Source of the DNA: Micromonospora arida
GTDB taxonomy: Bacteria > Actinomycetota > Actinomycetes > Mycobacteriales > Micromonosporaceae
Direction: 5' to 3'
Length of the DNA: 37,358 nt
Assembly (NCBI RefSeq): GCF_003857035.1
Contig: NZ_QGSY01000245.1
Coordinates: forward strand, 1 to 37,358
Positions 24,843 to 33,079 of the stretch are shown here, one piece after another. Numbering within the stretch: the stretch's first letter is position 1; the number at the start of each line of letters is the position of its first letter. Position numbers and translations under genes: made by a program. The notes beneath the pieces were generated by a model. It was not told where the DNA came from. It worked only from the letters and a program-made list of their open reading frames with translations, and searched no databases.

Positions 24843-25088
24843 ATGACGAATACGGGGAGAGCGTCAGAAGTGCGGGCCCGACCGGTGATCCTCGCCGTGG
24901 TCGCGGTATGGGTGGTGGCCGTCGTGGTCACCCTGGTGAGCTGGTTCGCCGCCGGAGAGGACCGGAACCCGGACTCGGCCGCCGCGTTGGTGCTCGGCGT
25001 GGTGCTGCCCGGGGTGGTGGCGGTGGCCATCGCGTACGCCATGGTGCACCTGCTCAACCGACGACGTGCAAAGCGGGGGCAGCGGTGA
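24843..25088 (+). CDS. Small membrane protein, function unknown
   Basis: An 81-residue protein with two membrane helices (about residues 15-37 and 46-68) and basic ends (RRRAKRGQR). ATG 24843 is preceded by GGAG with 5 bases spacing. No family is recognised. Its TGA overlaps the GTG of the following membrane protein (GTGA), so the two are translationally coupled. Confidence 0.7.
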   Translation: MTNTGRASEVRARPVILAVVAVWVVAVVVTLVSWFAAGEDRNPDSAAALVLGVVLPGVVAVAIAYAMVHLLNRRRAKRGQR

Positions 25089-25633
25089 CCGTCGAGGGAC
25101 GGGCGCCCGATGAGCAGGTGACGCAGAGGCGGGACCGCAGCACCTACGCCGTCGCCGCGCTCGTCGTGGTCGGCACGGCCGTGATGGCCACCGCCGCGAT
25201 GACGAACGGCGACACCAGGCCGCCCGACCTCCTCGCGACGTTCGGGCTGATGCTCATCCCGCCGCTGGTCGGCGCGGTCGTCGCCCTTACCTTCGGCCGC
25301 CGGCTGCTCAGGCGGATGCCCCGGACGGCCGGCGCCGACCCGACGACCAGGCGGCGGATCGTGCAGGCGCTACGCGACGGGTCCACCGACGACCCTCACC
25401 TGGACGCGCTGGCACGCAAGGAGGCTCGCACCCGGGTCAGTCAACGCTGGCTGCTGCTCCTGTTCGCGGTAGGTCTCCTCACCCAGGTAGGGCCCCTGGT
25501 GAGCCCGGGCCGCCCGTTCGGCCGCCTGCTGGCCGCGCTGCTGATCCTGCTCTGGGGAGGTGCCGCCTGGTGGCGCTGGCGTGGTCTGCGGGAGGCACGC
25601 CGCTACCTCGCCGGGCCGCCGAGTCAGCCCTGA
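25085..25633 (+). CDS. Membrane protein, function unknown
   Basis: A 182-residue protein with a helix pair at about residues 20-70, a charged, cytoplasm-like middle section (TRRRIVQALRDGSTDDPHLD, then ALARKEARTRVSQRW) and a second helix pair at about 115-165. I do not recognise the family. The GTG start overlaps the stop of the upstream small membrane protein. The gene is convergent with gatA and shares a strong hairpin terminator with it. Confidence 0.7.
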   Translation: MTVEGRAPDEQVTQRRDRSTYAVAALVVVGTAVMATAAMTNGDTRPPDLLATFGLMLIPPLVGAVVALTFGRRLLRRMPRTAGADPTTRRRIVQALRDGSTDDPHLDALARKEARTRVSQRWLLLLFAVGLLTQVGPLVSPGRPFGRLLAALLILLWGGAAWWRWRGLREARRYLAGPPSQP

Positions 25634-25660
25634 TCGACGCCCAACCCGTGCAGATGCGCG

Positions 25661-25693
25661 ATCGGCGCCGGGGAACATCTCCCCGGCGCCGAT
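25661..25693. terminator. Perfect bidirectional terminator hairpin
   Basis: ATCGGCGCCGGGGA (25661-25674) and its exact complement (25680-25693) form a 14-bp stem with a 5-base loop between the convergent stops at 25633 and 25709. There is no T-run. Confidence 0.85.
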
Positions 25694-25708
25694 GCGGTGA
25701 CGTCCGAT

Positions 25709-27184
25709 CTACAGCGCCGGCGGGGTGAACGTGCCGATCGCCGACTCCAACGCGGCGGCGACCCGGTACATCCGGTCGTCGGCCATCGTCGGGGCCATCA
25801 CCTGCAAACCGACCGGCAGCCCCTCGGAGAGCCCACAGGGCACCGAGATGCCCGGCCCGCCGTACAGGTTCGTCGGAATCGTGTACAGGTCGGCCAGGTA
25901 CATCTGGTACGGGTCGGCGGTCCGCGCACCCATCGGGAACGCCACCGACGGGGTGGTCGGCGAGATCAGCGCGTCGACCCGCTCGAACGCGGCGGTGAAG
26001 TCCCGGGTGATGAGCGTCCGGACCTTCTGCGCCTGCCCGTAGTACGCGTCGTAGTAACCCGACGACAGCGCGTACGTGCCGATCATGATGCGCCGCTTGA
26101 CCTCCGGGCCGAAGCCGGCCTCCCGGGTCAGCGACATGACCTCCTCCAGCGACCGGTTGCCGTCGTCGCCGACCCGCAGGCCGAACCGGACACCGTCGAA
26201 CCGGGCCAGGTTGGAGGAGCACTCACTCGGGGCGATCAGGTAGTACGCCGGCAGGGCGTACGCGAACGTCGGGCAGGACACCTCGACGACCTCGGCACCC
26301 ATCTTGGTCAGCGCGTCCACCGACTCACGGAACGCGGCCATCACGCCCGGCTCGGCGCCCTCGCCGACGAACTCGCTCACGATGCCCAGCCGCACACCGG
26401 TCAGGTCGCCGGTAGCGCCGAGCTTCGCCGCCGCCACCACGTCCGGCACCGGCTGCGGGATGGAGGTGGAGTCACGTGGGTCGTGCCCGCCGATCACCTG
26501 GTGCAGCAGTGCCGCGTCGAGCACGTTCCGGGCACACGGGCCCGGGGTGTCCAGCGACGAGGAGAAGGCCACCAGCCCGTAACGGGAGGTGCCGCCGTAG
26601 GTGGGCTTCGCGCCCACGGTGCCGGTGACCGCGCCGGGCTGGCGGATCGAGCCGCCGGTGTCCGAGCCGATCGCCAGCGGCGCCTCGTACGCGGCCAGCG
26701 CGGCGGCGCTGCCACCACCCGAGCCACCCGGGATCCGGCTCAGGTCCCACGGGTTGTGCGTCGGGCCGTACGCCGAGTATTCGGTGGAGGAGCCCATCGC
26801 GAACTCGTCCATGTTGGTCTTGCCGAGCATCACCGTGCCGGCCTCCCGCAGCCGCTGCACGATCGTCGCGTCGTACGGCGGGCGCCAACCCTCCAGGATC
26901 TTCGACCCCACCGTGGTCGGAATGCCCCGGGTGGCGAGCACGTCCTTGACCGCGACCGGCACACCCGCGAGCGGGCCCAACTCCTCGCCGGCGGCCCGGC
27001 GCTCGTCCACCGCGCGTGCCGCGGCGAGCGCGCCCTCGGTGTCGACGTGCAGGAAGGCGTGCACCCGGTCGTCAACCGCGGCGATCCGATCCAGGTGCGC
27101 CTGGGTCACCTCGACTGCGGACGTCTCGCCCCCGGCGACCAGGGCCGCGATCTCCGTCGCGGTCATACCGATGAGATCGCTCAT
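25709..27184 (-). CDS. gatA: Aspartyl/glutamyl-tRNA amidotransferase subunit A
   Basis: A 491-residue amidase-signature enzyme that hydrolyses glutamine to supply ammonia to GatB. The Ser-cisSer-Lys triad is present: K80 in VAVKD, S155 in PGGSGGGSA and S179 in GSDTGGSIRQP, at the spacing known from S. aureus GatA. I chose ATG 27184 (MSDLIGMTATEI), with GGAG 7 bases upstream. The frame extends upstream, but those residues come from an 80-bp tandem repeat. The ATG overlaps the stop of a 27-residue micro-ORF, which links it translationally to gatC. Confidence 0.96.
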   Translation of the reverse strand: MSDLIGMTATEIAALVAGGETSAVEVTQAHLDRIAAVDDRVHAFLHVDTEGALAAARAVDERRAAGEELGPLAGVPVAVKDVLATRGIPTTVGSKILEGWRPPYDATIVQRLREAGTVMLGKTNMDEFAMGSSTEYSAYGPTHNPWDLSRIPGGSGGGSAAALAAYEAPLAIGSDTGGSIRQPGAVTGTVGAKPTYGGTSRYGLVAFSSSLDTPGPCARNVLDAALLHQVIGGHDPRDSTSIPQPVPDVVAAAKLGATGDLTGVRLGIVSEFVGEGAEPGVMAAFRESVDALTKMGAEVVEVSCPTFAYALPAYYLIAPSECSSNLARFDGVRFGLRVGDDGNRSLEEVMSLTREAGFGPEVKRRIMIGTYALSSGYYDAYYGQAQKVRTLITRDFTAAFERVDALISPTTPSVAFPMGARTADPYQMYLADLYTIPTNLYGGPGISVPCGLSEGLPVGLQVMAPTMADDRMYRVAAALESAIGTFTPPAL

Positions 27185-27264
27185 GCCGTCACTCCGCTTC
27201 GCTCCGTGACGCCATGAGGCACCACGGCGCTGCACTGCTGATTCGCTCGCTGCCGCTCGCTCAT
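27181..27264 (-). CDS. 27-residue micro-ORF overlapping gatA start (copy 1)
   Basis: Starts at ATG 27264 with GGAG 7 bases upstream and encodes a basic 27-residue peptide beginning MSERQRANQQCSAVV and ending ERSGVTA. Its TGA overlaps the gatA ATG (ATGA). It is identical to the second copy because both lie in the duplication. Whether the peptide has a function is unknown; it may serve only to carry ribosomes from gatC to gatA. Confidence 0.45.
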   Translation of the reverse strand: MSERQRANQQCSAVVPHGVTERSGVTA

Positions 27265-27340
27265 GCCGTCACTCCGCTTCGCTCCGTGACGCCATGAGGC
27301 ACCACGGCGCTGCACTGCTGATTCGCTCGCTGCCGCTCGC
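27181..27340. repeat. Perfect 80-bp tandem duplication between gatC and gatA
   Basis: Copies 27181-27260 and 27261-27340 are identical at every base, and a third copy begins with 5 matching bases at 27341 inside the gatC stop. The duplication fills the entire gatC-gatA gap and ends exactly at the gatA start codon. Confidence 0.98.
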
Positions 27341-27344
27341 TCAT
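27261..27344 (-). CDS. 27-residue micro-ORF overlapping gatC stop (copy 2)
   Basis: The ATG at 27344 overlaps the gatC TGA (ATGA), and its own TGA overlaps the ATG of the other micro-ORF. The peptide is identical to that copy. GAGG in the last gatC codons can serve as ribosome site. Confidence 0.45.
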   Translation of the reverse strand: MSERQRANQQCSAVVPHGVTERSGVTA

Positions 27345-27646
27345 GAGGCCACATCCTCGGTCAGGATCCGCGGTACGCGGAACCGCTGGTCCTCGGCGTC
27401 GGGCGCGCCCGACAGCGCTTCCTCCGGGGTCAGGCACGGCGTGACGACGTCCTCGCGGAAGATGTTGGTCAGCGGCACCGAGTGCGAGGTCGGCGGGATG
27501 TCCGCGGCGGCGACCTCGCCGACCTGGGCGACCGCCTGGAGGATCACGTCGAGCTGGCCGGCGAACGTGTCCAGCTCCTCCTCGGTGACGGCGAGCCGCG
27601 ACAGGCGCGCCAGGTGCGCGACCTCCTCGCGGGAGATGGCGGCCAT
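27341..27646 (-). CDS. gatC: Aspartyl/glutamyl-tRNA amidotransferase subunit C
   Basis: A 101-residue GatC, the small helical subunit that wraps around and stabilises GatA. It starts MAAISREEVAHLARLSRLAV, the standard GatC opening. It continues with ELDTFAGQLDVILQAVAQVG and ends in the extended PTSHSVPLTNIFREDVV segment that lies on GatA. ATG 27646 has AAGGGGG 5 bases upstream. It heads the gatC/micro-ORF/gatA chain; on the minus strand TAGACT near 27730 is a possible -10 box giving a leader of about 80 bases. Confidence 0.95.
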   Translation of the reverse strand: MAAISREEVAHLARLSRLAVTEEELDTFAGQLDVILQAVAQVGEVAAADIPPTSHSVPLTNIFREDVVTPCLTPEEALSGAPDAEDQRFRVPRILTEDVAS

Positions 27647-27791
27647 CCGTGCCCCCTTCTGAATTCCTGCTGGTCGGGCGGTGTGCCGGCCGCGCGACAG
27701 GTGGAGCGTGACACGCGGTGACCGCAGCGAGTCTATTGTTCCGCTCCGGTGCCGCGTCCCCGACTCCCCCTCCAGCGACCCTCGTGCCGGG

Positions 27792-30467
27792 TCAGCGGGT
27801 GGGGCGGCGAGCGACATCTGGCTGCGGGTGTCCGCCGGTCGGGCGGACCGGCCGGTACCGGGCCAGCCAGGTGACCAACTCCTCGGCCGGCATCGGCCGG
27901 GCGTAGAACCAGCCCTGAGCGGCGTCGCAGCCGGCGGCGTGCAGCATCCGCCAGGTCCGTTCGTCCTCGACACCCTCGGCCACCACCCGCAGCCCCAGCG
28001 CGCCGGCCAGCTCGATCATCGACCGGACGATCGCCGCGTCGTCGGCGTCTTCGGCCATGCCGAGGACGAACGACCGGTCCACCTTCACCTCGGACAGCGG
28101 CAGGCGGCGCAGGTGCTGAAGCGAGGAGTAGCCGGTACCGAAGTCGTCCAGCGCGATGGCCACCCCGATCCGGTGCAGGCGGGAGATGGTGGCCAGCACC
28201 CGGCGCGGATCGGCCATCAACGCGCCCTCGGTGATCTCCACCTGAAGCCGCTCGGCCGGAACCCCATAGCGGGCCAGCCGGTCGGCGATCTGGTCGGCGA
28301 TCTCGCCGGTGTGCAGATCGCGAACGCTCACGTTGAGCGCCGCGCGCAGGCCGATGCCGGCCGCCGACCACTTGGCGAGCTGCTCCACCACGTCGTCGAC
28401 GACGCGACGGGTGAGCAGTCGCATCACGGCGCTCTGCTCGGCGACCCGGATGAGTTCCTCCGGATCGACCATGCCCCGCCGGGGGTGCCGCCACCGCAGC
28501 AGGGCCTCGACGCCGACCACCTCGCCGGTCGCGATGGCGATCTGCGGCTGGTAGTACATGGTGATTTCCCCGGCGTCGTCGGCCGGCTCATCGTCCGCGT
28601 GTGCCCACCCGGTCGAATCGAGTGGCTGCCCAGGCGTACCCGGCCCGACGTCCCGCCGAGCCCCGTTGCGCCCCTTGCCCACCGCGCCCCCGTTCGGGGA
28701 CCGCCGACCGATCCCGCCCCCGGCGCGCCGCTCCCGGACCGGGCCGGAACGGGTGCCAGCGACCGTGGCACGGACGTTGCGGCCCCGGATCGGGTCGGCT
28801 CCGGTGGCGATCCGGTTGATCAGCTCATCGGAGTGCACCAGCTCGGCGTCGCTGCGCCGACGGCGTGCCCACCACCGGGCAACTCCCGGCCGTGCTGTGT
28901 CGACCGCCGACGCCGGGTCCGCCGCTGGCGCGGACCGGTCCGACGCCGCGGTGGGCAGCGCGCCCTCGGCCGGGGCGCCGGTGGGCAGCGCCGCCCCGTC
29001 ACCGCCGCGAACCTCCGCCGACGCGACAAGGGGTACGTCGGCAGTCCGCTCGGCGTCGCTCGGCACGCCGTGCCGGCCGTTCCCGTCCAGCTGCGCACCC
29101 TCGCCCTGCCCCTGAACCGCCGACTCGGCGTCGGCGTCGAACGGCCCCTCAGCCGAAGGGCTGGTCTCCAGTACGCGGCGCAGGTCGGCGAGGAGGCCGA
29201 GTCGCTCGGCGGAGTTGTGGTCGGACTCCGGGGCGTACACGGCCACCGTGTCGTTGCGGTGTTTGGCGTCGTACATCGCGACGTCGGCGTGGCGCATCAG
29301 GGTGGCGAAGTCCTCGCCGTGTTCCGGGAAGAGGGCGATCCCGATCGACCCGCCCACGTCCAACGGCAGCCCGTCGAGCGGCACCGGCTCGGCCAGCGCC
29401 TGAACCACCCGCTCGGCCAACTCCCGCGCCTGCCCGACGTCGCTCAGCCCGGTCATCACGACGGCGAACTCGTCACCGCCGAGCCTGGCGATCATCTGTG
29501 GTCGGGGTTGTATGTCGGTGAGCCGGGCGCTGACCTCGACCAGCAACCGGTCGCCCACGGCGTGCCCGAGGGCGTCGTTGACGTTCTTGAAACGGTCCAG
29601 GTCGATCAGCAGGAGCGCGAGCTGCCCGTCGGGTTCACCACGGGCGGTCCGCTCGGCATGCAGGTGCACCTGCTCGGCCACCTCGGTCAGCAGGGCCTTG
29701 CGGTTGGGCAGCCCGGTCAGCGGGTCGGCGGCGGCGAGGTGCTGCTGTTCGTTGGTCAACCGCGCCATCCGGTAGACGGCGAAGAGCGGCACCAGCACCA
29801 GCGGGATCAGCGCGGCGCTGACCCGCGCCGCCGCGACCAGCACCGGGGCGAGCAGCAGCAGTGAGCCGGTGGAGAGCAACTCGAAGCCGAGGCCCTGGCG
29901 GACGGTGGGCCACCAGCGGTCCCCGAACCGCAGGCGCACCGCCCAGCTGACCAGCCCGTAGTTGACGACGAACCAGGCCAGCGCGGCACCGCCGACGGCG
30001 GCCACGTCGGTCCAGTGCAACCGCCCACCGGAGAAGATGGTGCCCGAGCCGAGCTGGATCACCCCGTAGGCGGCGGCGAGGGCGCACGCGTACTGGCCGA
30101 CGTTGAACGCCGTGCGCCACGCGGCGTGCCGCATCCGCCAACCCGAGACGACGACGCCCACCGCCTGCACCACGACCGCCGGGCCGAGACCCCAGCCGAG
30201 CAGGATCGCGAAGGTGAAGCAGGTGGACGGGAACACCGCCGACGTCTGCCGGCGCCCCGGTGGCACGAACGGGCGCGCGTCGCAGATCACGGCGAGCGCG
30301 GCCATCGTCCAGAACGCCACCGGCAACTCGGACAACTCGCCGGGGAGCGTCGCGAGTGGAACGGCAGCGGTCAGCGCGGCGACCGCCAGGATGCCGGCGA
30401 CGAAGGCGGCGAACGATGCGACCCGTCCCGCAGGAAGCGAGTTGCGTGGGTCGGCGACCTCCACCAC
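27792..30467 (-). CDS. Membrane GGDEF-EAL bifunctional c-di-GMP enzyme with long insertion
   Basis: An 891-residue protein. Residues about 1-235 hold several membrane helices. A GGDEF domain with intact RLGGDEF (329-333) spans about 240-405; the usual RxxD inhibitory site just before it is missing (RPQM). The C-terminal EAL domain has EALLRW (E654), NVSVRDL, EITE, DDFGTGYSS, VKVDRS, AEGVED and AQGWFYARP, so all canonical catalytic residues appear present. Between LLADLRRVLETS (near 432) and ITMYYQPQ (near 632) lies about 200 residues of Ala/Gly/Pro/Arg-rich low-complexity sequence, inside what is normally the start of the EAL fold. The start is one of two adjacent GTG codons after GGGAGG. It may make and degrade c-di-GMP; direction of net activity is unknown. 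Confidence 0.9.
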   Translation of the reverse strand: MVEVADPRNSLPAGRVASFAAFVAGILAVAALTAAVPLATLPGELSELPVAFWTMAALAVICDARPFVPPGRRQTSAVFPSTCFTFAILLGWGLGPAVVVQAVGVVVSGWRMRHAAWRTAFNVGQYACALAAAYGVIQLGSGTIFSGGRLHWTDVAAVGGAALAWFVVNYGLVSWAVRLRFGDRWWPTVRQGLGFELLSTGSLLLLAPVLVAAARVSAALIPLVLVPLFAVYRMARLTNEQQHLAAADPLTGLPNRKALLTEVAEQVHLHAERTARGEPDGQLALLLIDLDRFKNVNDALGHAVGDRLLVEVSARLTDIQPRPQMIARLGGDEFAVVMTGLSDVGQARELAERVVQALAEPVPLDGLPLDVGGSIGIALFPEHGEDFATLMRHADVAMYDAKHRNDTVAVYAPESDHNSAERLGLLADLRRVLETSPSAEGPFDADAESAVQGQGEGAQLDGNGRHGVPSDAERTADVPLVASAEVRGGDGAALPTGAPAEGALPTAASDRSAPAADPASAVDTARPGVARWWARRRRSDAELVHSDELINRIATGADPIRGRNVRATVAGTRSGPVRERRAGGGIGRRSPNGGAVGKGRNGARRDVGPGTPGQPLDSTGWAHADDEPADDAGEITMYYQPQIAIATGEVVGVEALLRWRHPRRGMVDPEELIRVAEQSAVMRLLTRRVVDDVVEQLAKWSAAGIGLRAALNVSVRDLHTGEIADQIADRLARYGVPAERLQVEITEGALMADPRRVLATISRLHRIGVAIALDDFGTGYSSLQHLRRLPLSEVKVDRSFVLGMAEDADDAAIVRSMIELAGALGLRVVAEGVEDERTWRMLHAAGCDAAQGWFYARPMPAEELVTWLARYRPVRPTGGHPQPDVARRPTR

Positions 30468-30621
30468 ACCTCCCGACCGACCATCGGCGTGCCGGTGCGC
30501 CCGCCGTGACCCAATGAAACGCCCTCGGCCCCCAGTTTCCCGGTATGACAGTCACGAATCGGTCGTAGTCGTAATTAAGTTGGTATACGCGGCCAGTCGC
30601 CGTGCCCGGCCGCCGGCGGGG

Positions 30622-32775
30622 TCAGCCGCCCAGCTGAGCGACCTCCCGGGCGGCGTCCGGGCCCGCGTCCAGCAGGAGCCGGAACCCGTCCTCGTCGAGC
30701 ACCGGCACCTTGAGACTGGCGGCCTTGTCGGCCTTCGACCCGGGGTTGTCCCCCACCACCACGAAGCTCGTCTTCTTGGAGACCGACCCGCTGACCTTGC
30801 CGCCCCGGCTCTGCACGGCCTCGGCGGCCTGGTCACGCGAATAACCGGCGAGGGTGCCGGTCACCACCACGGTCAACCCCTCCAACGGGCGCGGCCCCTC
30901 GTCGACCGCCTCCTCGGCCATCCGTACGCCGGCCTCGGCCCACTTGCGGACCACCTCGCGGTGCCAGTCCACAGCGAACCACTCCCGGATGCTGGCCGCG
31001 ATGGTCGGCCCGACCCCGTCGACGGAGGACAGCTCCTCCTCGGTGGCCGCGTCGATGGCGTCCATCGAGCGGAAGTGCCGGGCGAGCGCCTGGGCCGCGG
31101 TCGGGCCGACGTGCCGGATGGAGAGCGCCACCAGCACCCGCCACAGGTCCCGTTCCCGGGCGACCGCGAGATTATCCAGCAACTTGGTGGCGTTGCTGCC
31201 CAGGCTGCCGTCCTTGTTGACGAAGAACGGCGACCGGGACAGCTGCTCGGCGTCGAGCTGGAAGAGGTCGCCCTCGTCGCTGATGATCTCCGCGTCGAGC
31301 AGGGCGGCGGCGCCCTTGTAGCCGAGCACCTCGATGTCGAACCCACCCCGCCCGGCGAGGTGGAACACCCGCTCCCGCAACTGCGCCGGGCAGCTGCGGG
31401 TGTTGGGGCAACGGATGTCCACGTCGCCCTCCTTTGACGGTGCGAGCGGGGTGCCGCAGGCCGGGCAACTGGTCGGCATGACGAACGGCCGGGCGTCGGC
31501 GGGCCGCAGGTCGACCACCGGGCCGAGCACCTCGGGGATCACGTCGCCGGCCTTGCGCAGCACCACCGTGTCGCCGATCAGCACCCCCTTGCGCTCCACC
31601 TCGCGGGCGTTGTGCAGGGTGGCGAGCGCGACAGTGGAACCGGCCACGCGCACCGGCTCGAGCACGGCGAACGGGGTGACCCGGCCGGTGCGCCCCACAT
31701 TCACGTCGATGTCGAGCAGCTTGGTGGTGACCTCCTCCGGCGGGTACTTGAAGGCGATCGCCCACCGCGGGGCACGACTGGTGGACCCGAGCCGGCCCTG
31801 GATGGAGACCGGGTCGACCTTGACCACCACGCCGTCGATCTCGTGCTCGACGTCGTGCCGGTGCTCGGCGTAGTAGGCGATGAACTCCGCCACGCCGGCC
31901 AGGTCCGGGACGACCCGCCACCGGTCGCTGGTCGGCAGCCCCCACGACTTGAGTGCCGCGTACGACTCGGACTGCGCCGTGGGCTGGAACCCACGGCGGG
32001 CGCCGATGCCGTGCACCACCAGACGCAGCGGCCGGGTGGCGGTGACCCGTGGATCCTTCTGTCGAAGGCTGCCGGCGGCGGCGTTGCGGGGGTTGGCGAA
32101 GGGTGCCTTGCCCTGCTCCACCAGACCCGCGTTGAGATCGGCGAACGCGGCGATCGGGAAGTAGATCTCGCCCCGGACCTCCACCAGCTCGGGAACGTCC
32201 GGGAATTCGGCGGACGGGACGAGCTGGCCGGGCACGTCCCGAATGCTGCGCACGTTTGCCGTGACGTCCTCACCGGTGCGCCCGTCGCCGCGGGTGGCGG
32301 CCCGGACCAGCCGGCCGTTCTCGTAGGTCAGGTTGATCGCCAGCCCGTCGACCTTCAGCTCGCACAGGTAGGGCACCGGGCCGCCCGCGTCCCGTTCGAC
32401 CCGCTCGGCCCAGGCCGCCAGCTCCTCGTCGGCGAAGGCGTTGTCGAGCGAGAGCATCCGTTCGGCATGGGTGACCGGGGTGAAGTCGGTGGAGAACGTG
32501 CCACCCACCCGTTGTGTCGGCGAGTCGGGCGTCCGCAGCGCCGGAAACTCCTCCTCCAGTGCCTCCAGCTCGCGCAACTGCCTGTCGAAATCGGCGTCGG
32601 GGATGGTCGGCGCGTCCAGCACGTAGTAGCGGTACTGGTGTTCGGTCAACTCCTGACTGAGCGCGGCATGCCGTTCCCGGGCCTGCGGCGTCGGCTCAGC
32701 CCCGGCCGCCGCCTCCTGCGCCGGGCTGACCTGCTGACCGATCTGTTCCTCGGACACACCGCCACCTTCGGACAC
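30622..32775 (-). CDS. ligA: NAD-dependent DNA ligase
   Basis: A 717-residue essential replicative and repair ligase. In order it shows the Ia domain (HQYRYYVLDAPTIPDADFD), adenylation lysine K141 in CELKVDGLAI, GGDVIPEV-like RKAGDVIPEVLGP of the OB fold, a four-cysteine zinc finger (CPACGTPL to CPNTRSCPAQL), helix-hairpin-helix repeats with SIRHVGPTAAQALA and DGVGPTIAASI, and a C-terminal BRCT domain (LEGLTVVVTGTLAGYSRD). I chose GTG 32775, with AGGGAGG 8 bases upstream; a GTG 7 codons earlier lies beyond this site. Placement beside gatCAB matches the order in other actinobacteria. Confidence 0.97.
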   Translation of the reverse strand: MSEGGGVSEEQIGQQVSPAQEAAAGAEPTPQARERHAALSQELTEHQYRYYVLDAPTIPDADFDRQLRELEALEEEFPALRTPDSPTQRVGGTFSTDFTPVTHAERMLSLDNAFADEELAAWAERVERDAGGPVPYLCELKVDGLAINLTYENGRLVRAATRGDGRTGEDVTANVRSIRDVPGQLVPSAEFPDVPELVEVRGEIYFPIAAFADLNAGLVEQGKAPFANPRNAAAGSLRQKDPRVTATRPLRLVVHGIGARRGFQPTAQSESYAALKSWGLPTSDRWRVVPDLAGVAEFIAYYAEHRHDVEHEIDGVVVKVDPVSIQGRLGSTSRAPRWAIAFKYPPEEVTTKLLDIDVNVGRTGRVTPFAVLEPVRVAGSTVALATLHNAREVERKGVLIGDTVVLRKAGDVIPEVLGPVVDLRPADARPFVMPTSCPACGTPLAPSKEGDVDIRCPNTRSCPAQLRERVFHLAGRGGFDIEVLGYKGAAALLDAEIISDEGDLFQLDAEQLSRSPFFVNKDGSLGSNATKLLDNLAVARERDLWRVLVALSIRHVGPTAAQALARHFRSMDAIDAATEEELSSVDGVGPTIAASIREWFAVDWHREVVRKWAEAGVRMAEEAVDEGPRPLEGLTVVVTGTLAGYSRDQAAEAVQSRGGKVSGSVSKKTSFVVVGDNPGSKADKAASLKVPVLDEDGFRLLLDAGPDAAREVAQLGG

Positions 32776-33079
32776 GCCTGCGACCTCCCTGATCACGCTA
32801 CTCCGGCACCGTATCGGGCCGGTGGGACAATCCGCCGCCCACCCGCGCCCGAAGCGACCCCGCCCTCAGCCGCATCCGGTGATCACGTGAGGCCCGGTAG
32901 CCGTCGACGGGACGACCCAGCTACCGACCATCAGGTGACAGCCGGCATCGCGTCGGCGAGGTGCGCGTGCAGCGCGGCGGTGGGGCGGGCCGCGGTGTGG
33001 TTGGCGGGCGGCACGGGCGGCGGCGTGCAAGGATCGCCGGACGGTGCGACCGGCGGGTCGCCGGGACGCGGAGGTACGG
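32776..33079. other. Intergenic region between ligA and the PemK-like gene
   Basis: About 300 bases separate the divergent ligA and PemK-like genes. I see short symmetries (GTGATCAC near 32880; GGTAGC and GCTACC flanking an 18-base loop near 32895-32925) but no convincing gene, RNA or promoter. Long open frames across it have no ribosome site or recognisable product. Confidence 0.5.
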
